The notes under the pieces are model-generated. The model was not told the origin of the DNA. It worked only from the letters and a program-made list of their open reading frames with translations, and searched no databases. A stretch of DNA of 64,000 bases, taken from contig QXCR01000001.1 in NCBI GenBank assembly GCA_004380135.1, positions 372,001-436,000 of the forward strand, read 5' to 3'. Positions within the stretch are counted from its first letter, which is position 1; the number at the start of each line of letters is the position of its first letter. Position numbers and translations under genes: made by a program. This document shows positions 22,020-33,602 of this stretch, in pieces. This DNA is from Stemphylium vesicarium. Its lineage: Eukaryota > Ascomycota > Dothideomycetes > Pleosporales > Pleosporaceae.

Positions 22020-22867
22020 ATGGTACGTGGTCTTGCTTACCCCAGATAACGGTCCTTGGCAACCTCCTAATTGCGTTCTAGAACGAAACTAGTGCATTCC
22101 ATCCGATCCCCTGCGAGTCCTGTCGCAACAAGAAGTCCAAGGTCTGCCTCTTACGAGCTGACTGACGCAAGCTAAAGGTCTTCAGTGCGACCGCGAGCTG
22201 CCTGTGTGTTCGCAATGTAGCTCTTCAGGCACGTCATGTCGGTATCCACCGATCAATAAAAGGTGCCAAAATAGCAAGTATCGTAGCAGCTCACTGACCA
22301 CGTCGCCTGAGGTATACCGTAGGGATACATATCTTTGATCGAGAAGCGACTGCTCGAGACTGAAATCGTCGCACTGGGGCTTCTTTCGGAAACCTACGAG
22401 TCCCAAGCATCAATCGATTTACAACCCCTTCTCGAGACGGACCGTCAGGTGTTAGCAGACTACGCGCAGAAGCAAGCTAAGTCGCTCAAGATAGAAGAAT
22501 GGCAAAGCCTTCTTCTCAATACAGAAAATCAGCGGCACGCTTGGTGGTCGAAGAAGAGCGATCTGATAGCGAAGACTGCGGAAGCCCATGATAGTCGTTC
22601 GATCCAAGAAAGCCCTGCTGCAACGAGTCCTTGGGCGATGAATTCTCCGGCAAATTTGCATCATGAGGGCATGCAGCCATCTGACACTGGCTCATCGACC
22701 CTCTCTCCGCTGCGACATTCTGATGTGGCGCAGGCTGGGTGGCGACTGATTGTTGATGGAACTAGTATGCCAGAGCCCACTGCAGGCTTAGGCCATCTGA
22801 ATCAGTCTATTCCTGGAAGTACTGCAGTCGGCTACATATCAGGCGAAGGCGTTTATGAGAATATAGA
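22020..22867 (+). pseudogene. Decayed, truncated Zn2Cys6 transcription factor
   Basis: The Zn(II)2Cys6 cluster is intact if short introns are removed. An ATG at 22020-22022 is followed by a 59-nt intron to 22082 and a second intron 22142-22185 (44 nt), giving CESCRNKKSKCDRELPVCSQC and a sixth Cys in SGTSC. The next intron (22263-22322, GTGCCA to CGTAG with a CTGAC branch) joins one base out of frame with GYISLIEKRLLETE, the linker and coiled coil that normally follows. An alternative in-frame removal would need an impossible 11-nt intron. The downstream frame (22323-22931) is Ser/Gln-rich, lacks the middle homology domain and runs into MFS sequence. I conclude a frameshifted, 3'-truncated regulator. 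A sequencing error at the junction could mimic the shift but not the truncation. Confidence 0.65.
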
Positions 22868-23875
22868 GGCACTTTCAACCCCGTTTCGTTTGCGGGCCTC
22901 ATTGCGGCTGCGAGCTTTAAATGCTGAATGACAAGCACGGGATGCATGGCTGGCAGTGTTTATTTATTATCGAGGGAATTGTGACTGCTGGGGTATCCAT
23001 TGTCTGCATTTTCTTGCTGCCGAATGAGCTGTCTCCGAAAAAATGGCTCACACCAGAGCAACGCCAGTTGGCGCACAATCGTATTCATAGAGATACTGTC
23101 GGGCTTGAACCAAGCAAGGGAACACGAGCTGGCTTCATGCAAGCACTGCGAGACCCACATCTTTACCTTCTAGTGTTCATGCAGAACATGCATCTAAGCG
23201 CGGCTTCATTCAACCAGGTACGTACAAGTAACTTCTTTCAGCGCTTGCGTTTTGCGGTCATCTACTAACTGCAATAGTCCTTTTCAACCGTGGTCAAGTC
23301 ATTGGGTTTTAGTACCACAATCACACTAGTCCTGATTGCCCCTCCATCGCTCGTCGCCGGTGCCGTTGGTATCTGCATTGACATCTCCTCTGGCAAGTTC
23401 AACGACAGAACATGGCACATAATGGGAATGATGGGACTCGCAGTGGTCGGCTTCGCGATCAGTGCTTCTACGCTTAATCTCGCCGCACGCTACGTGTCGT
23501 GCTTCCTCTTCGCTCCCGGTTCGTCTTGCATACAGATTCCCAACTTTACTCTGCATCATGCATATGCTGATTGTATACATATGTGTCTACTCCGTTAACT
23601 CGGTCATCCTCGGCTGGGTCTCCGGCACCCTTGGCCAAACAACCGAGAAGAAGGCCATCTCGCTGTCTATTGTCGATGTTGTTTCTATGGCTTCCTTCAT
23701 ATATATGCCTTACTTGTACCCTAAGAGCGATGGGACCAAGTACACTATTGCCATGAGCAGCAATGCAGCGTTCGCGGCGGCGTGCATCGCGGCTGCTTGG
23801 GCGCTGAGGATGTGGCTTCAGATCACGAATAAAAGGCTGAAGAGGAATGACGTCAATGTGTTCTATGCGTATTAG
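22868..23875 (+). pseudogene. Truncated MFS transporter relic (Dal5/allantoate permease type)
   Basis: Only the second half of a 12-helix anion:cation symporter is present. Recognisable pieces are FAGLIAAASF (about 22886-22917, one frame), then NDKHGMHGWQCLFIIEGIVT (another frame from 22921), then after a good 60-nt intron (23218-23277) SFSTVVKSLGFSTTITLVLIAPP, and finally NSVILGWVSGTLGQTTEKKA to the stop near 23873. Helices 1-4 are missing, a frameshift separates the first two pieces near 22918, and the intron expected near 23519-23590 has no AG acceptor in the right frame. It follows directly on the truncated regulator, as though one deletion removed the 3' part of one gene and the 5' part of the other. 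The remaining protein could not transport. Confidence 0.72.
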
Positions 23876-24676
23876 CAGAGTTTTGTGCTGTTTTTGCTTG
23901 CGCCGAATATCTCAGTTCTTGTTGGACGCGATCTCCTCTACATCTAGTCCAGGCAACTACCGTGTCATGTATCCTCTACTCGTCATTTTTACATATTTAC
24001 ATCCTTTCGCAATTGACAAAAATTGTTGCTTAATCATGGCTCCCCTCACTCGACTTATCAGGATGTTGTATGCGTCTGGACGTTTCATCATTCCCAGCCG
24101 TCTTCGGGTTGGATATGCACCAAGTCAGAGAATTAACACCTGATAGGGACCATACCTTCCTCGTCTCGAATGCGATAGGTAGTAGCAACTTTCCATATTC
24201 CGACTAGTCCAGGCCTCGCATAATGCCCTGGTATGCGTCATGCATCATGTGATCGATATACAAATGGGATATCACTTCCCATAACGTTTGTTTGTTTGGA
24301 GCAAACAAACGGTCGTCGCAACCCGCTCCACTCGCCGCTCACCTCGTATCCCTCACCTGAAATGTGCACATGGCTTTCTCTTTGCGACTCAATAAGATAT
24401 CTGATGAAATTGCAAGCACTCCGACATCGCTTTGACGCCCGCGTGCACCTTCTCAAGGTATCCGAAACCTTTACCTAGTGGCGCGTCACGGCTGCCTCAC
24501 CGAACACATCCTCCTTCCATTTGAGTCCAGGCAAGGTTGTGCCTTCCGGCAATCGCGCATACTCCAACAGCTCCGGTGGCCCCAACGATCATCGCAGCAG
24601 CTCCAGACCAACATTGAGGCCGGCCTCCACTCCCCAACCCTCGGGTGCTGCTCTGGCTGCTCCAGCCCCCACCCAG
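23876..24676. other. Intergenic / 5' flank of the RdRP gene
   Basis: The region contains a 9-bp perfect inverted repeat (24283-24309). From 24479 onward it is an open frame continuous with the RdRP gene but without an ATG, so an upstream RdRP exon may be hidden here. Confidence 0.4.
24283..24309. repeat. Short perfect inverted repeat
   Basis: CGTTTGTTT (24283-24291) and AAACAAACG (24301-24309) are exact reverse complements around a 9-nt loop. It lies about 370 bp upstream of the called RdRP start. It could be a hairpin in the 5' leader or a dyad binding site; no protein is assigned. Confidence 0.6.
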
Positions 24677-27600
24677 ATGGCTTCGTCTGCTACTCCGACT
24701 AAAGAGTTATCATCATTTGACTTGAATGGCCAGACAATCAACCAGACCTACATCCCAAACCGGCGCACCTTCCCAGCCTCTCTGCGAGAAGCAACGCAGG
24801 AACCAGGAGTTGACAGAAGCATCCGCCGCCAGTCTAACACCGATGGCCAGCACCGATCAGACAAACCTGTGCTAAGAGACGAAGGTACACACTGGGCCTA
24901 CCGCCAAGAAAAGAAGATCAGGCTACGCGGATTACCAAAGAGCTACGGGACCAAAGACGTTTACGAAGCAATGTCAGTCTATGGATGTGTCTTTCGAATC
25001 GAAATGGAGACTCTCAGCAATGACGCATGGGTGGTATTTAGGTAAGTCTATCCCTACTCAGGAAAAGGAATATCTCTAACCTTTTGCGTTCAGGCCTCTT
25101 CCTCTTCGTGCGATTCCCTACCCGCGTGTAAGAGTTGGTACCGCACTTGTACTCTCAGAGGCACGTGCACCACGGGTCACTCAAGTTTTGAGCCCATCCG
25201 ACGCTCAAAAGCAGCATTTCGAGTTGAACATCCTCCCCGCTAAAGCGATAAGCTTTGGTGTGCGGATCGAAGACAAGACTATGGTCGCTATGCGTACTGT
25301 AGAGTCGGATGATGGCATCACGGTGACGTTGAACCTGACCCGCAAGGAAATCGATATCCAGTTCCCTTTCCAAGTCGACAGCGAGAAACGCAGGTATCGC
25401 TTCCGGCTACCGATCTCCCTGCTCTCAGTCATCTACAAGTGTAAGGGCGATAGCCCTACCCAAACCGCTTTGGTCATTCCGTTCGACTCGCCACCACAGT
25501 TCCTCGTACAGAAAAAGGAAGGTGATGATATTGGGGGCGGTCAGAGACACACCAGCTTCTCGACGAAGGACAAGCGATGGAACGATTGGAGTACCTGGTA
25601 TCGAGAGACGGATGTAGTCAGTAGCTCGATCAGGAACGGTTTCCAGCAAGCCCCATTGATGAACCATAAAGACAATGCTACCATCGACATCGGCAAGTTT
25701 TTCTACCACATGTGCTGAATCCATTTTAACTTTTACAGGTCAATGGACGGAGTACCGCTTTACATTTGATAATGCGACGTTGACTGGGCCCCAGTTCAAA
25801 CACTTTACTGATGCTCTCGCGGCCTATGGAGTCGCTATCAAGGATCTTGACCGATACACTACGACGCCGAGGATTGCGCCACCGCTATGGAGTCTCCTAC
25901 AGGAAGAGATCTCTGGCACACACCCGCACATTGACGTACATTCTACTGCTCAGGGATCAAATTTCGACAATCTTTTCACTGGCCAAATTCACTTGGGATT
26001 TCTTGTCCGATACCAACTCGAGGTATGTCTCTCGAATGGATATATCAAAGAGCATACCGTCACGATGGAGTTTCTGCAGAAGCTAGAATCGATTGAAAGC
26101 GAAAAGGCCGTATCCATATTGGAGAAGGTGGCCGATAAGCAACACACTTACTACAACCCAATGGACATATTCGGTATTCGTGTCAAGACCGTTAAGAGCA
26201 AAATTCCAAGCTACTGTATCCTTCAGCGATCTGTCATAATAACTCCAACCATGATGCACGTGGCATCACCAGTAATGGAAACATCCAATCGCATCACTCG
26301 CAAGTACGAAGCGGATGCTGACCGCTTCATTCGAGTCAAGTTCTCCGACGAGAAGACAGAAGGTCAGCTGCGCACTTGGCCGGACGGCAGAGCTGAAGCA
26401 GTATTCGACAGGGTCTTCCGCGCAATGAAGAACGGAATCGTCGTTGCTGGGCGCTATTATGTATTTCTGGCATTTGGCAACTCTCAATTCCGCGAGCATG
26501 GCGCCTACTTCTATGCTCCAACTTCCTCAAAGTCAGCAGATGACATTCGAATGTCTCTCGGAAATTTTCATCACATCAAGACAGTTGCCAAGTTCGGCGC
26601 TCGTCTGGGTCAGTGCTTTTCGACAACACGAGAGACAAGGCTTCAAGTAAAGAATGTCCGGATCCCAGACATTGAACGTAATGGATACGTCTTCACAGAT
26701 GGAGTTGGAAAGCTTTCTTTCTTCGTAGCGCACATGGCCGCGGACCAACTCGGACTGGCAAACGCCTCCACCAACCCACCCTCGCTGTTCCAGTTTCGTC
26801 TCGGCGGTTGTAAAGGCGTGCTTGCGCTGGATCCGAATGTCAGCGGTGCGGTAGTTCATACCAGACCGAGCCAACACAAGTTCGACACTCAATCTGAACG
26901 TCTCGAGATTATTCGATCGTCTTCCCTTGCGACGCCTTTCTTCAACAGGCAGATCATCATGGTACTATCCTATCTTGGAGTCCAGGATGATGTCTTCCTC
27001 CTAAAGCAACAAGAGATGCTGAGAAATTACGAGGGGGCGATGACAGACGAGAAGACTGCACTTCAGATGCTGACCAAGAACATCGACATGAACCAGACTA
27101 CCTTGACGATAGCAAGCATGATCTTAGATGGTTTCATGGGCACCAAGGATCCTTTCATCATGTCTCTTCTCTTACTCTGGAGGGCTCACACCATCAAGAA
27201 CCTCAAGGAAAAGGCACGGATCGCCATTGATAAAGGAGCCTTCGTACTTGGGTGCATCGACGAGACAGCAACGCTCAGGGGACATATGAACGACACTCAG
27301 TTCAGAGTTGACGCTACGAGGGACGAGAAGCTAGCAACACTCCCGGAAATCTTCTTGCAAGTTGACGATACCATCAAGAAAGGCCACTACGTGGTCATCG
27401 AAGGCGTGTGCATACTAGCGCGCAATCCGTCGCTGCATCCCGGGGACATTCGAGTGGTGCGCGCAGTAAATGTGCGCGCACTTCATCATCTAAGGAACGT
27501 CGTCGTCTTGCCTCAGACTGGAAATCGTGATCTTGCGAACATGTGTTCTGGTGGTGATCTCGACGGAGACGACTACATGGTACTATGGGACAGTGCCCTG

Positions 27601-28443
27601 ATTCCCAATCTCATCAACGTGCAGCCCATGAACTTCACACCTGAAAAGCCTACCGAAACGGACAAGCCTATCACTGCGGCGGATGTTAGCGAGTTCTTTG
27701 TCACCTATATGAAGAACGATGCGCTGGGTCAGATCGCCCACGCCCATCTTGCGCAGGCCGACTTCCAGCCTGATGGCGTTGGTGACCCAGTCTGTCTCCA
27801 ACTGGCAGAGTTGCATTCAAAAGCCGTTGACTTCCCCAAAAGCGGTATAGCAGCGGAGATGACGCGTGAGCTTAGGCCGAATAAGTGGCCCCACTTCATG
27901 GAGAAGAAGCACCTGCCTGAAAACAGGACGTACCGCTCCACGAAGGTCCTGGGTCGTATGTTCGACGAGGTGCAGCTGATCGACTTCGAGCCGCAATGGC
28001 GCAATCCATTCGACAGGCGTATTTTGGATGCATTCGACCTCGATAAAGAGCTCCTGGACAAAGCGAAGACTTTCAAGGCCTCGTACGACGAGCAGATGCG
28101 GCGGCTGATGGCCAAGCACAGTGTGAAGACGGAGTTTGAAGCTTGGTCCGTGTTTGTGCTGGCACACAATCATGAGAGCCGGGATTACAAGTTTGCGGAA
28201 GAGTTTGGGAGGACAGTAGGAGCTTTGAAGGCTCATCAACGAGAGTTGTGTCGCCAAGGTGTATCTGGGGGTCTCTTTGCGCCCTTCGTTGCAGCGATGT
28301 ATACAGTCACAGCCCGAGAGATGCAGGAAGCCTTGGACGATGGCCGCGCCATGGATCCCGCCCACATGCCTCTGATATCCTTTCCATGGCTGTTCCCTGA
28401 AGAACTGGGCCGTATTGCGCTTGGCAAGCATACTTCGGAGTAG
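24677..28443 (+). CDS. RNA-dependent RNA polymerase (RNA silencing)
   Basis: Exons 24677-25041, 25094-25692 and 25739-28443 encode 1222 residues. The first intron (52 nt) is GT-AG; the second (25693-25738, 46 nt) appears to be GC-AG with donor GCAAGT, restoring IDIGQWTEYRFTF. The catalytic signature of cellular RdRPs is SGGDLDGDDYMVLWD, with DLDGD at residues 928-932; VLPQTGNRDLANMCSGGDLD, YVFTDGVGKLS and RLGGCKGVLALDP also match. An N-terminal RRM-like segment (EKKIRLRGLPKSYGTKDVYEAM) precedes the core. Such enzymes make dsRNA for Dicer in quelling or meiotic silencing; which paralogue (QDE-1, SAD-1 or RRP-3 type) cannot be decided here. The start is uncertain: 24677 is the first in-frame Met, but the frame is open from 24479. 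Confidence 0.9.
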
Positions 28444-28779
28444 GGAGGAATCAGTTCTGGGTCGGTTGGAGGCGTTTGGTGACTACGAAAAGGATTATTA
28501 GATTGTATCGTAGGTAGGCGCTTGGGGGGTCTGGGCAACTACGGTGTGGTTTGGTAGGGGGTATCTTGTGCCGACCGTCGCACCCATATAGCCTCCCAGC
28601 CTCTACAGCATCTCATGTAGACAAAAAGTTAGAAAGATAGACAAAAAAAATACAGAAACCTTACTGTTGTGCTCTTACGTGATGGCGTCAACCATGGTCC
28701 CCTTCCCATAGGCTAGCGGTATCGATAATCACCAAACTAACGCCGAATTTCATAATTCCATAACAGCGCCCGCGTCACA
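28444..28779. other. Intergenic, RdRP to ELP6
   Basis: The 336-bp gap holds the 3' flank of the RdRP gene, with an A-rich stretch near 28622-28660, and the ELP6 promoter. No specific site was seen. Confidence 0.4.
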
Positions 28780-29823
28780 ATGGCACCATCCAGTCGCATA
28801 CCACCTCTTCTGCAACCCTACATCCAACTCCCGAGCGATGACTCGCTCCTCTTGCTCACGAGCACCCTCAGCGCCAGCGCGAACTGGCTGCTTTTACGAT
28901 TCCTGTGCAATGCGCTGAGCACCACGATAGCCCAAGAGGGCGGAGAAGAGGGGCACAACGTGGTTGTGGTTTCTTGGATGAGGGAATACGACTTTTGGAA
29001 GCAGGAGGCTAGAAAGGGCGCTGGGTTAGATCTGGAGAGGCTCAGGAAGGAGGAGAGTTTCGCGTTCGTGGATGGATTGGGCGCTGGCGCAGATGTCGCA
29101 GTCGATGCGCGCCCCAATGCACAGCCGAAATCACACGTAGCAATACCGAACGGAACACAGGCGCAGAGAGGACCGCAGACTATATCTGCGCGGGGGCTTC
29201 CAGGCAGGATAGTCCCAGCGAGAGGGCCGCCAGCGCCTGCTGTTGAAGCGGCGCCTGCACCGTCACCAACCCTACCTACACCCGGTCATTACGCTTTGAA
29301 GACGCTCGATGTCGCCGAAATCAAGGCCACCATCTCCAGCGCTATCTCTGCGCTCGCTACCACTTCCCCCAAACGAAAGACGCTCTTGATATTCGACAAC
29401 CCAGATCTCCTGCTCGCTCTCAACCCCTCCATTACACCCTCGAGCTATACTAGCCTCGTTCTTGCCCTCCATACGATACCAGCCGTATCTCACGTCCTCA
29501 CCCATATTCAGTCAGACAACCCGCTTCTCAGCCTCTCGATACCCCCTCAACCGCTCGAGTTGGCCCATCACAACCTGCTGGTCAAGTGCGCCCACATGAG
29601 CAGAAGGACGATAGGCGTGAGGATACTTGACACCGGTGTCGCAAGAGACGTAAGTGGCGTCATACGCGTCACGGAGCAGAAGAATGAGTGGCTAGATCTG
29701 GGTCTGAACGGGAACGAGAACAAGGACGGTGACAACAGCGGCAGTGGGAAAGAGTTCTTATATCAGGTCAAGGGCGATGGCAGCGTTAAGGTATTTGAAC
29801 GAGGTGCTGGCGGGGAGGGCTAA
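28780..29823 (+). CDS. ELP6: Elongator complex subunit 6
   Basis: A single exon encodes 347 residues. It begins MAPSSRIPPLLQPYIQLPSD, then SLLLLTSTLSASANWLLLRF, the RecA-like first strand and helix that in Elp6 lacks a functional Walker A. VVVVSWMREYDFWKQEARKG and GLDLERL follow, typical of fungal Elp6. The second half has TLLIFDNPDLLLAL (Walker B position without catalysis), a serine-protected strand and GVARDVSGVIRVT near the end. An Ala/Pro-rich insertion spans about residues 110-165. Elp6 forms the Elp4-6 hexameric ring of Elongator, needed for wobble-uridine modification of tRNA. The family is divergent, so identification rests on overall pattern rather than an invariant motif; a generic RecA-like ATPase is the alternative. 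Confidence 0.75.
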   Translation: MAPSSRIPPLLQPYIQLPSDDSLLLLTSTLSASANWLLLRFLCNALSTTIAQEGGEEGHNVVVVSWMREYDFWKQEARKGAGLDLERLRKEESFAFVDGLGAGADVAVDARPNAQPKSHVAIPNGTQAQRGPQTISARGLPGRIVPARGPPAPAVEAAPAPSPTLPTPGHYALKTLDVAEIKATISSAISALATTSPKRKTLLIFDNPDLLLALNPSITPSSYTSLVLALHTIPAVSHVLTHIQSDNPLLSLSIPPQPLELAHHNLLVKCAHMSRRTIGVRILDTGVARDVSGVIRVTEQKNEWLDLGLNGNENKDGDNSGSGKEFLYQVKGDGSVKVFERGAGGEG

Positions 29824-30917
29824 GTACTCTCTCTGACTTTTCAAAAATACTGTCATCCGAAGGACATGCCATTCATTCATGCACCATAGCCGGATTGTGG
29901 ATAAGTGGAGGTCAATCTCCAAGTGTAGTAGCAATGAGCAACACGCCCCAACCTAAGGTGGTCGGAAGCGACATGTACATCACCCTCCTAAAATTCGCGC
30001 ATGCATGGCTAACTTGGTGTCTCTGCAGCATGCTACGCGATTGTCACGGGATATGGTGCTAGTTCTCGTGCATGTACTTGGATGCATCGTGTAGCAGATG
30101 TAGTGGGGCTCAAATGATACCACCCGCAGCCCCGGCCCTCAACCACTGCACTCAAGGTACCTCCCCGCATACAGTCCAAGTCGGCGAATCTCGATACAAT
30201 CGACCAACCCAGTGCCTGTTCATGTTTCCCGCCTCCGTGACAACATGCATTCGAAATCATTTGCATTTTGCATTAATTCCCGCTGCAGTAAGATGAGTTG
30301 CCTTGCTGCGCCGCTCAAGTGCGTTGGGAATCATCACTATTACACTAGGCGCGTCGTGACGAAGGCCCATATGCGAACGACCCCGACGCGATGGATGACC
30401 ACACCCACGTCTCCTGCAGCTCCAATCCTTCGCACCAGGTTCTTTCGAGAATAACTTCAACCTGCCCATGGCTCAGAGACGGCATCCCTTCGTCTTCCCT
30501 ACCCACCATGGGAGCGGCTTTTTGGGGGTGGCGGCCGACAGGAGCCGTCTTTACACAGCATCATGCGGCGCAGCATTTTGCATGGACCCCAAAACTTGGA
30601 CACCCCAACGTAGTGTGTCGGGGATTGAGGGGGAAGAAAAATAAGCGCCCATGAGACGATTTTGGGTAAGAGTAGGAGCAGTGCGGCGAGGGCCTGGAAG
30701 TAGTTCATGTATGCCCCATTCCTGGTTTCCGGGGAATAGAGAGAGGAATCCTTCTGATAAACAAGGTGAACCTGCATTGTTGTTCATAAAGCCGCATACA
30801 CACGCAGCCTCTGATCTCAATTGCTTCGTTTTCTGGTAACTTTTATCCTAGTGACGTGCAAGCAGCAACGACGACTTCGACCACACTCATCACCATCACG
30901 GCAGCGTAACAGCGACA
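29824..30917. other. Intergenic region, about 1.1 kb
   Basis: Holds the 3' end of ELP6 and the promoter and leader of the F-box gene; the last 100 bases are CA-rich, as in many fungal leaders. Several short open frames lack motifs and were rejected. Confidence 0.4.
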
Positions 30918-31999
30918 ATGTCACCCCATCTCCTCTCTCTCCCCACCGAAATCCTGAACCACATCCTCTACTCCCTGCAGCTACAGTCCCTCCTCCGCTT
31001 CTCAGAAATCTGCCGTCAAGCACGCGACCTCGCAAACGCAAACCTACACACCCTCTCCCTAGGCATCGCGCCCTTATGCCCATTCAAAAGCATCTTGACA
31101 ATCTCACCTTGTCCCCCAACACCACCAATCTCAACCAGCTCCTCATCGACATCAGTCTCAACCAGCTCCTCCTGCACATCACCACCATCACAACCCTACG
31201 CCATCTGGTTCCGCATCCCCTCCCCCTCCTTGCACTCCTACCTCACCCTCCTAACCTTCCAGTCTGCCCTGGTAACCAGCATCCTCCTCCGTCACGGCAC
31301 AATGCTGCAAACACTACACCTCTCCATCTGGGCACTCACCGTGCCCCTAGCAACCGCGCTGCGCAGCCTCACCGCACTCAAGAGCCTATCCTTGAGAATC
31401 GAAAGCGGTTGCCATGGCCAAGGCGTTCCGCGCTCGTGTAGAGCCGTGGAACGCGAGCAGCAGAGCAAAGCCTGGGTCGTACTTACCGAGCAGGAGGGGG
31501 GCCCCCGGAGCTGGAGCCACCGGCTTGTCAAGTTGAGGTTGGAGAATGCGGAGGTGGGGACGAGGCAGTTGGGGGGCTTGCTTGCGGAGAGTCGGGCGTG
31601 TAGGGAGGTTGTGCTAGATGGGTGTCGGTATGTTGGGGGTGAGTTTTGGCATTTTCTCCGCGAGTGGGAGGGCAGGAGTACGTTGAAAGTGCTGGAAGTG
31701 GCGGATTGTGGGGGTATGCTGGGGGAGGGGGCTGTGGGTGCTATTGGGGAGTTGGAGGGGCTGGAGGTACGTATTAGTTTTCTTCTCTCTATCGCTATTT
31801 GTCGGACATGTGCGTGGAGAGCTGCTCTGCTGACAATTGGGATTAGAGACTTCACCTTTACGATTGCGAGGAACAAGAACCCGGGTTGCTGGAGCGCTGG
31901 AATAGGGATGAGTGGCATATCTCTGACTTTGTGGCCCCGAGGCCCAAGGCGTATGGTGCGGATATGGTAATTGAAGTTGATCCGGCGTATATGCAGTAA
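30918..31999 (+). CDS. F-box protein
   Basis: Exons 30918-31766 and 31847-31999 (80-nt intron) encode 333 residues. The N-terminal HLLSLPTEILNHILYSLQLQ with LLRFSEICRQARDLAN is an F-box, which binds Skp1 in SCF ubiquitin ligases. After a Ser/Thr/Pro-rich stretch (about 70-95) the rest reads as irregular leucine-rich units (LHLSIWALTVPLATALRSL, KSLSLRI, LVKLRLENAEV, REVVLDGCRY, LKVLEVADCGG), probably an LRR-like substrate arm. Splicing restores LERLHLYDCEEQEPGLLERW and a short conserved-looking end; the unspliced frame would give a different tail. The target is unknown. Such genes are numerous in Pezizomycotina. Confidence 0.75.
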
Positions 32000-32231
32000 A
32001 GCAATCAAGAGCAGGGCTGCGTTTTGTGTCTGAATTGTATTTCATTCAATAGCTGACCGTGTAACGGACCGCGACGACGGAACAACGTCGAAGCTCGATC
32101 GTCCCGGCAACCGAACCATCTATGTAAAACTACCTACCGATACCCTTTCTCGAAAACCACCCCACACCCACTTGCTGACTGGGTTTCCGCACTGGTTTTA
32201 CTCCAAGCGACTTCGCACCCACCATCCCCCC

Positions 32232-33602
32232 TCAAAACTCCATGTACCGGCTCAAATCCATATCCGGGTGCAGGAACTCGCCTTCCTCATTGCGAGACCC
32301 CGCGTTGCCATCCGCCGGCCCACGAGTCCCCTGAACAACGTGCTGCGCACCCTGACTAGCACGAGCGCGGAGGTAGTTGCTATATTCCTCCACACGCTGT
32401 GTCTTGATGTGCCAGTCAAGAACCATCTTGAGATCCGCCTGGTACGCGCGCTCCTGTTCGGTGTCCGGGGTGTGCAGGGCGGCAAAGCGTTCTTCGTGGT
32501 GCTGGCCAGGGTGGAGCTGGGCTCGGTGGGAGGGGGAGGTGTGCAGTGAGGCTTGCTCGTTGGGGTCTTTGGGCTGGGTGGGAGACTGCTTGTTGGAAGC
32601 TGTAGATCCGCTGAGTGGGCGTATGTCGTGATGCAGGGCTGCGAGCTGGCTTTGCTTTTGTAGCTGCTTGCTTCGCCGGTGGGCTTGTTTGGGTGCTTTT
32701 AGACTGGACTCTCGGAATGGCTTGCGTACTCCACGAGATTGATGGCGGTCAGTATGGTTCTGAGCTTCGGTTGCATCAGGCAGAGAGGCTCCCCGAGTGG
32801 GCTTCATCCTGGCCTGGCGGCGTCCGAGTCTGGCTTTGACGGCCGCCTCTTGTTTCTCTAGATCGAGCATGTGGCGGTACTTCTGCTCCAGGTATGCGCC
32901 TACCATGGCTGGTGCCCAGTCTTGAATGAAATTGAGCCCGAGGATACCGTTGTAGACATCTGCGCTGTACAGTTGCGACAACTGCTCGTGCGCATCCTCA
33001 GTCGACATGTTGTCGTTTTCAACTTGCCATACCATTTCATCGCGGAGCGCCTGCACTCTCGCCTCTCGTATCGCATCGTCGAGCATTTTGCCACAAGCCG
33101 CATCGTTGAGGATGTTCCAGTACTCTGTCAGGCTGGTGTGGAGCTCTTCAATGCTCGGACCTTCGTCGAAGACGACGTGGGAGGCAATGTTGAAGCCGCT
33201 CTCGATGCGGAGATTCAGCAGCTGATATATCTCTTGCATGCGTCCGAGGAGTGCATAGTATAGATCCTCAAAGTCGGCGAGTGGGCGACCCGCAGCCTCT
33301 TCGCTGACACGTAGATGGATCCTTGCGTGAATGCGCTCGGCACTGAGGAAGTCTGGAGGCAGCCTGCTGGGGGCGAGTCGCTTTTCTCGCAGACGCACAA
33401 AGAGCGTACTCAGACTGGGGTTGTATGGGCCGGCTCCGGTCCTGCCGAAGAGATTGCTGTTGCTGGCGAGATCGATGAGATAGCTGCTGAGCTTGAGAAT
33501 GTGCTCAACGATGTAGTCAGCTGGGTAAACTGCGCTCGCTGCCTGCACAGCTATTTGAGTGATTGCCGCTGGGAAAGGCGGGAGGGGAATCATTTCGGAC
33601 AT
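32232..33602 (-). CDS. Fungal protein of unknown function with disordered C-terminus
   Basis: A single exon of 456 residues starts MSEMIPLPPFPAAITQIAVQ. The first 270 residues look folded and helical (AVYPADYIVEHILKLSSYLI, LADFEDLYYALLGRMQEIYQ, SLTEYWNILNDAACGKMLDD, YNGILGLNFIQDWAPAMVGA). The remainder is Gln/Lys/Arg/Ser-rich and probably disordered, closing with GEFLHPDMDLSRYMEF, which looks like a conserved terminal motif. There is no signal peptide, membrane segment or catalytic motif that I recognise. Codon quality and length argue for a real gene. Its neighbours (F-box gene convergent, flavin monooxygenase upstream) give no clue. Confidence 0.7.
   Translation of the reverse strand: MSEMIPLPPFPAAITQIAVQAASAVYPADYIVEHILKLSSYLIDLASNSNLFGRTGAGPYNPSLSTLFVRLREKRLAPSRLPPDFLSAERIHARIHLRVSEEAAGRPLADFEDLYYALLGRMQEIYQLLNLRIESGFNIASHVVFDEGPSIEELHTSLTEYWNILNDAACGKMLDDAIREARVQALRDEMVWQVENDNMSTEDAHEQLSQLYSADVYNGILGLNFIQDWAPAMVGAYLEQKYRHMLDLEKQEAAVKARLGRRQARMKPTRGASLPDATEAQNHTDRHQSRGVRKPFRESSLKAPKQAHRRSKQLQKQSQLAALHHDIRPLSGSTASNKQSPTQPKDPNEQASLHTSPSHRAQLHPGQHHEERFAALHTPDTEQERAYQADLKMVLDWHIKTQRVEEYSNYLRARASQGAQHVVQGTRGPADGNAGSRNEEGEFLHPDMDLSRYMEF

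Noticed and set aside
22312..22322. In-frame 11-nt intron that would rescue the Zn2Cys6 gene
   Set aside because: Far too short to splice; a frameshifted pseudogene is the simpler reading.
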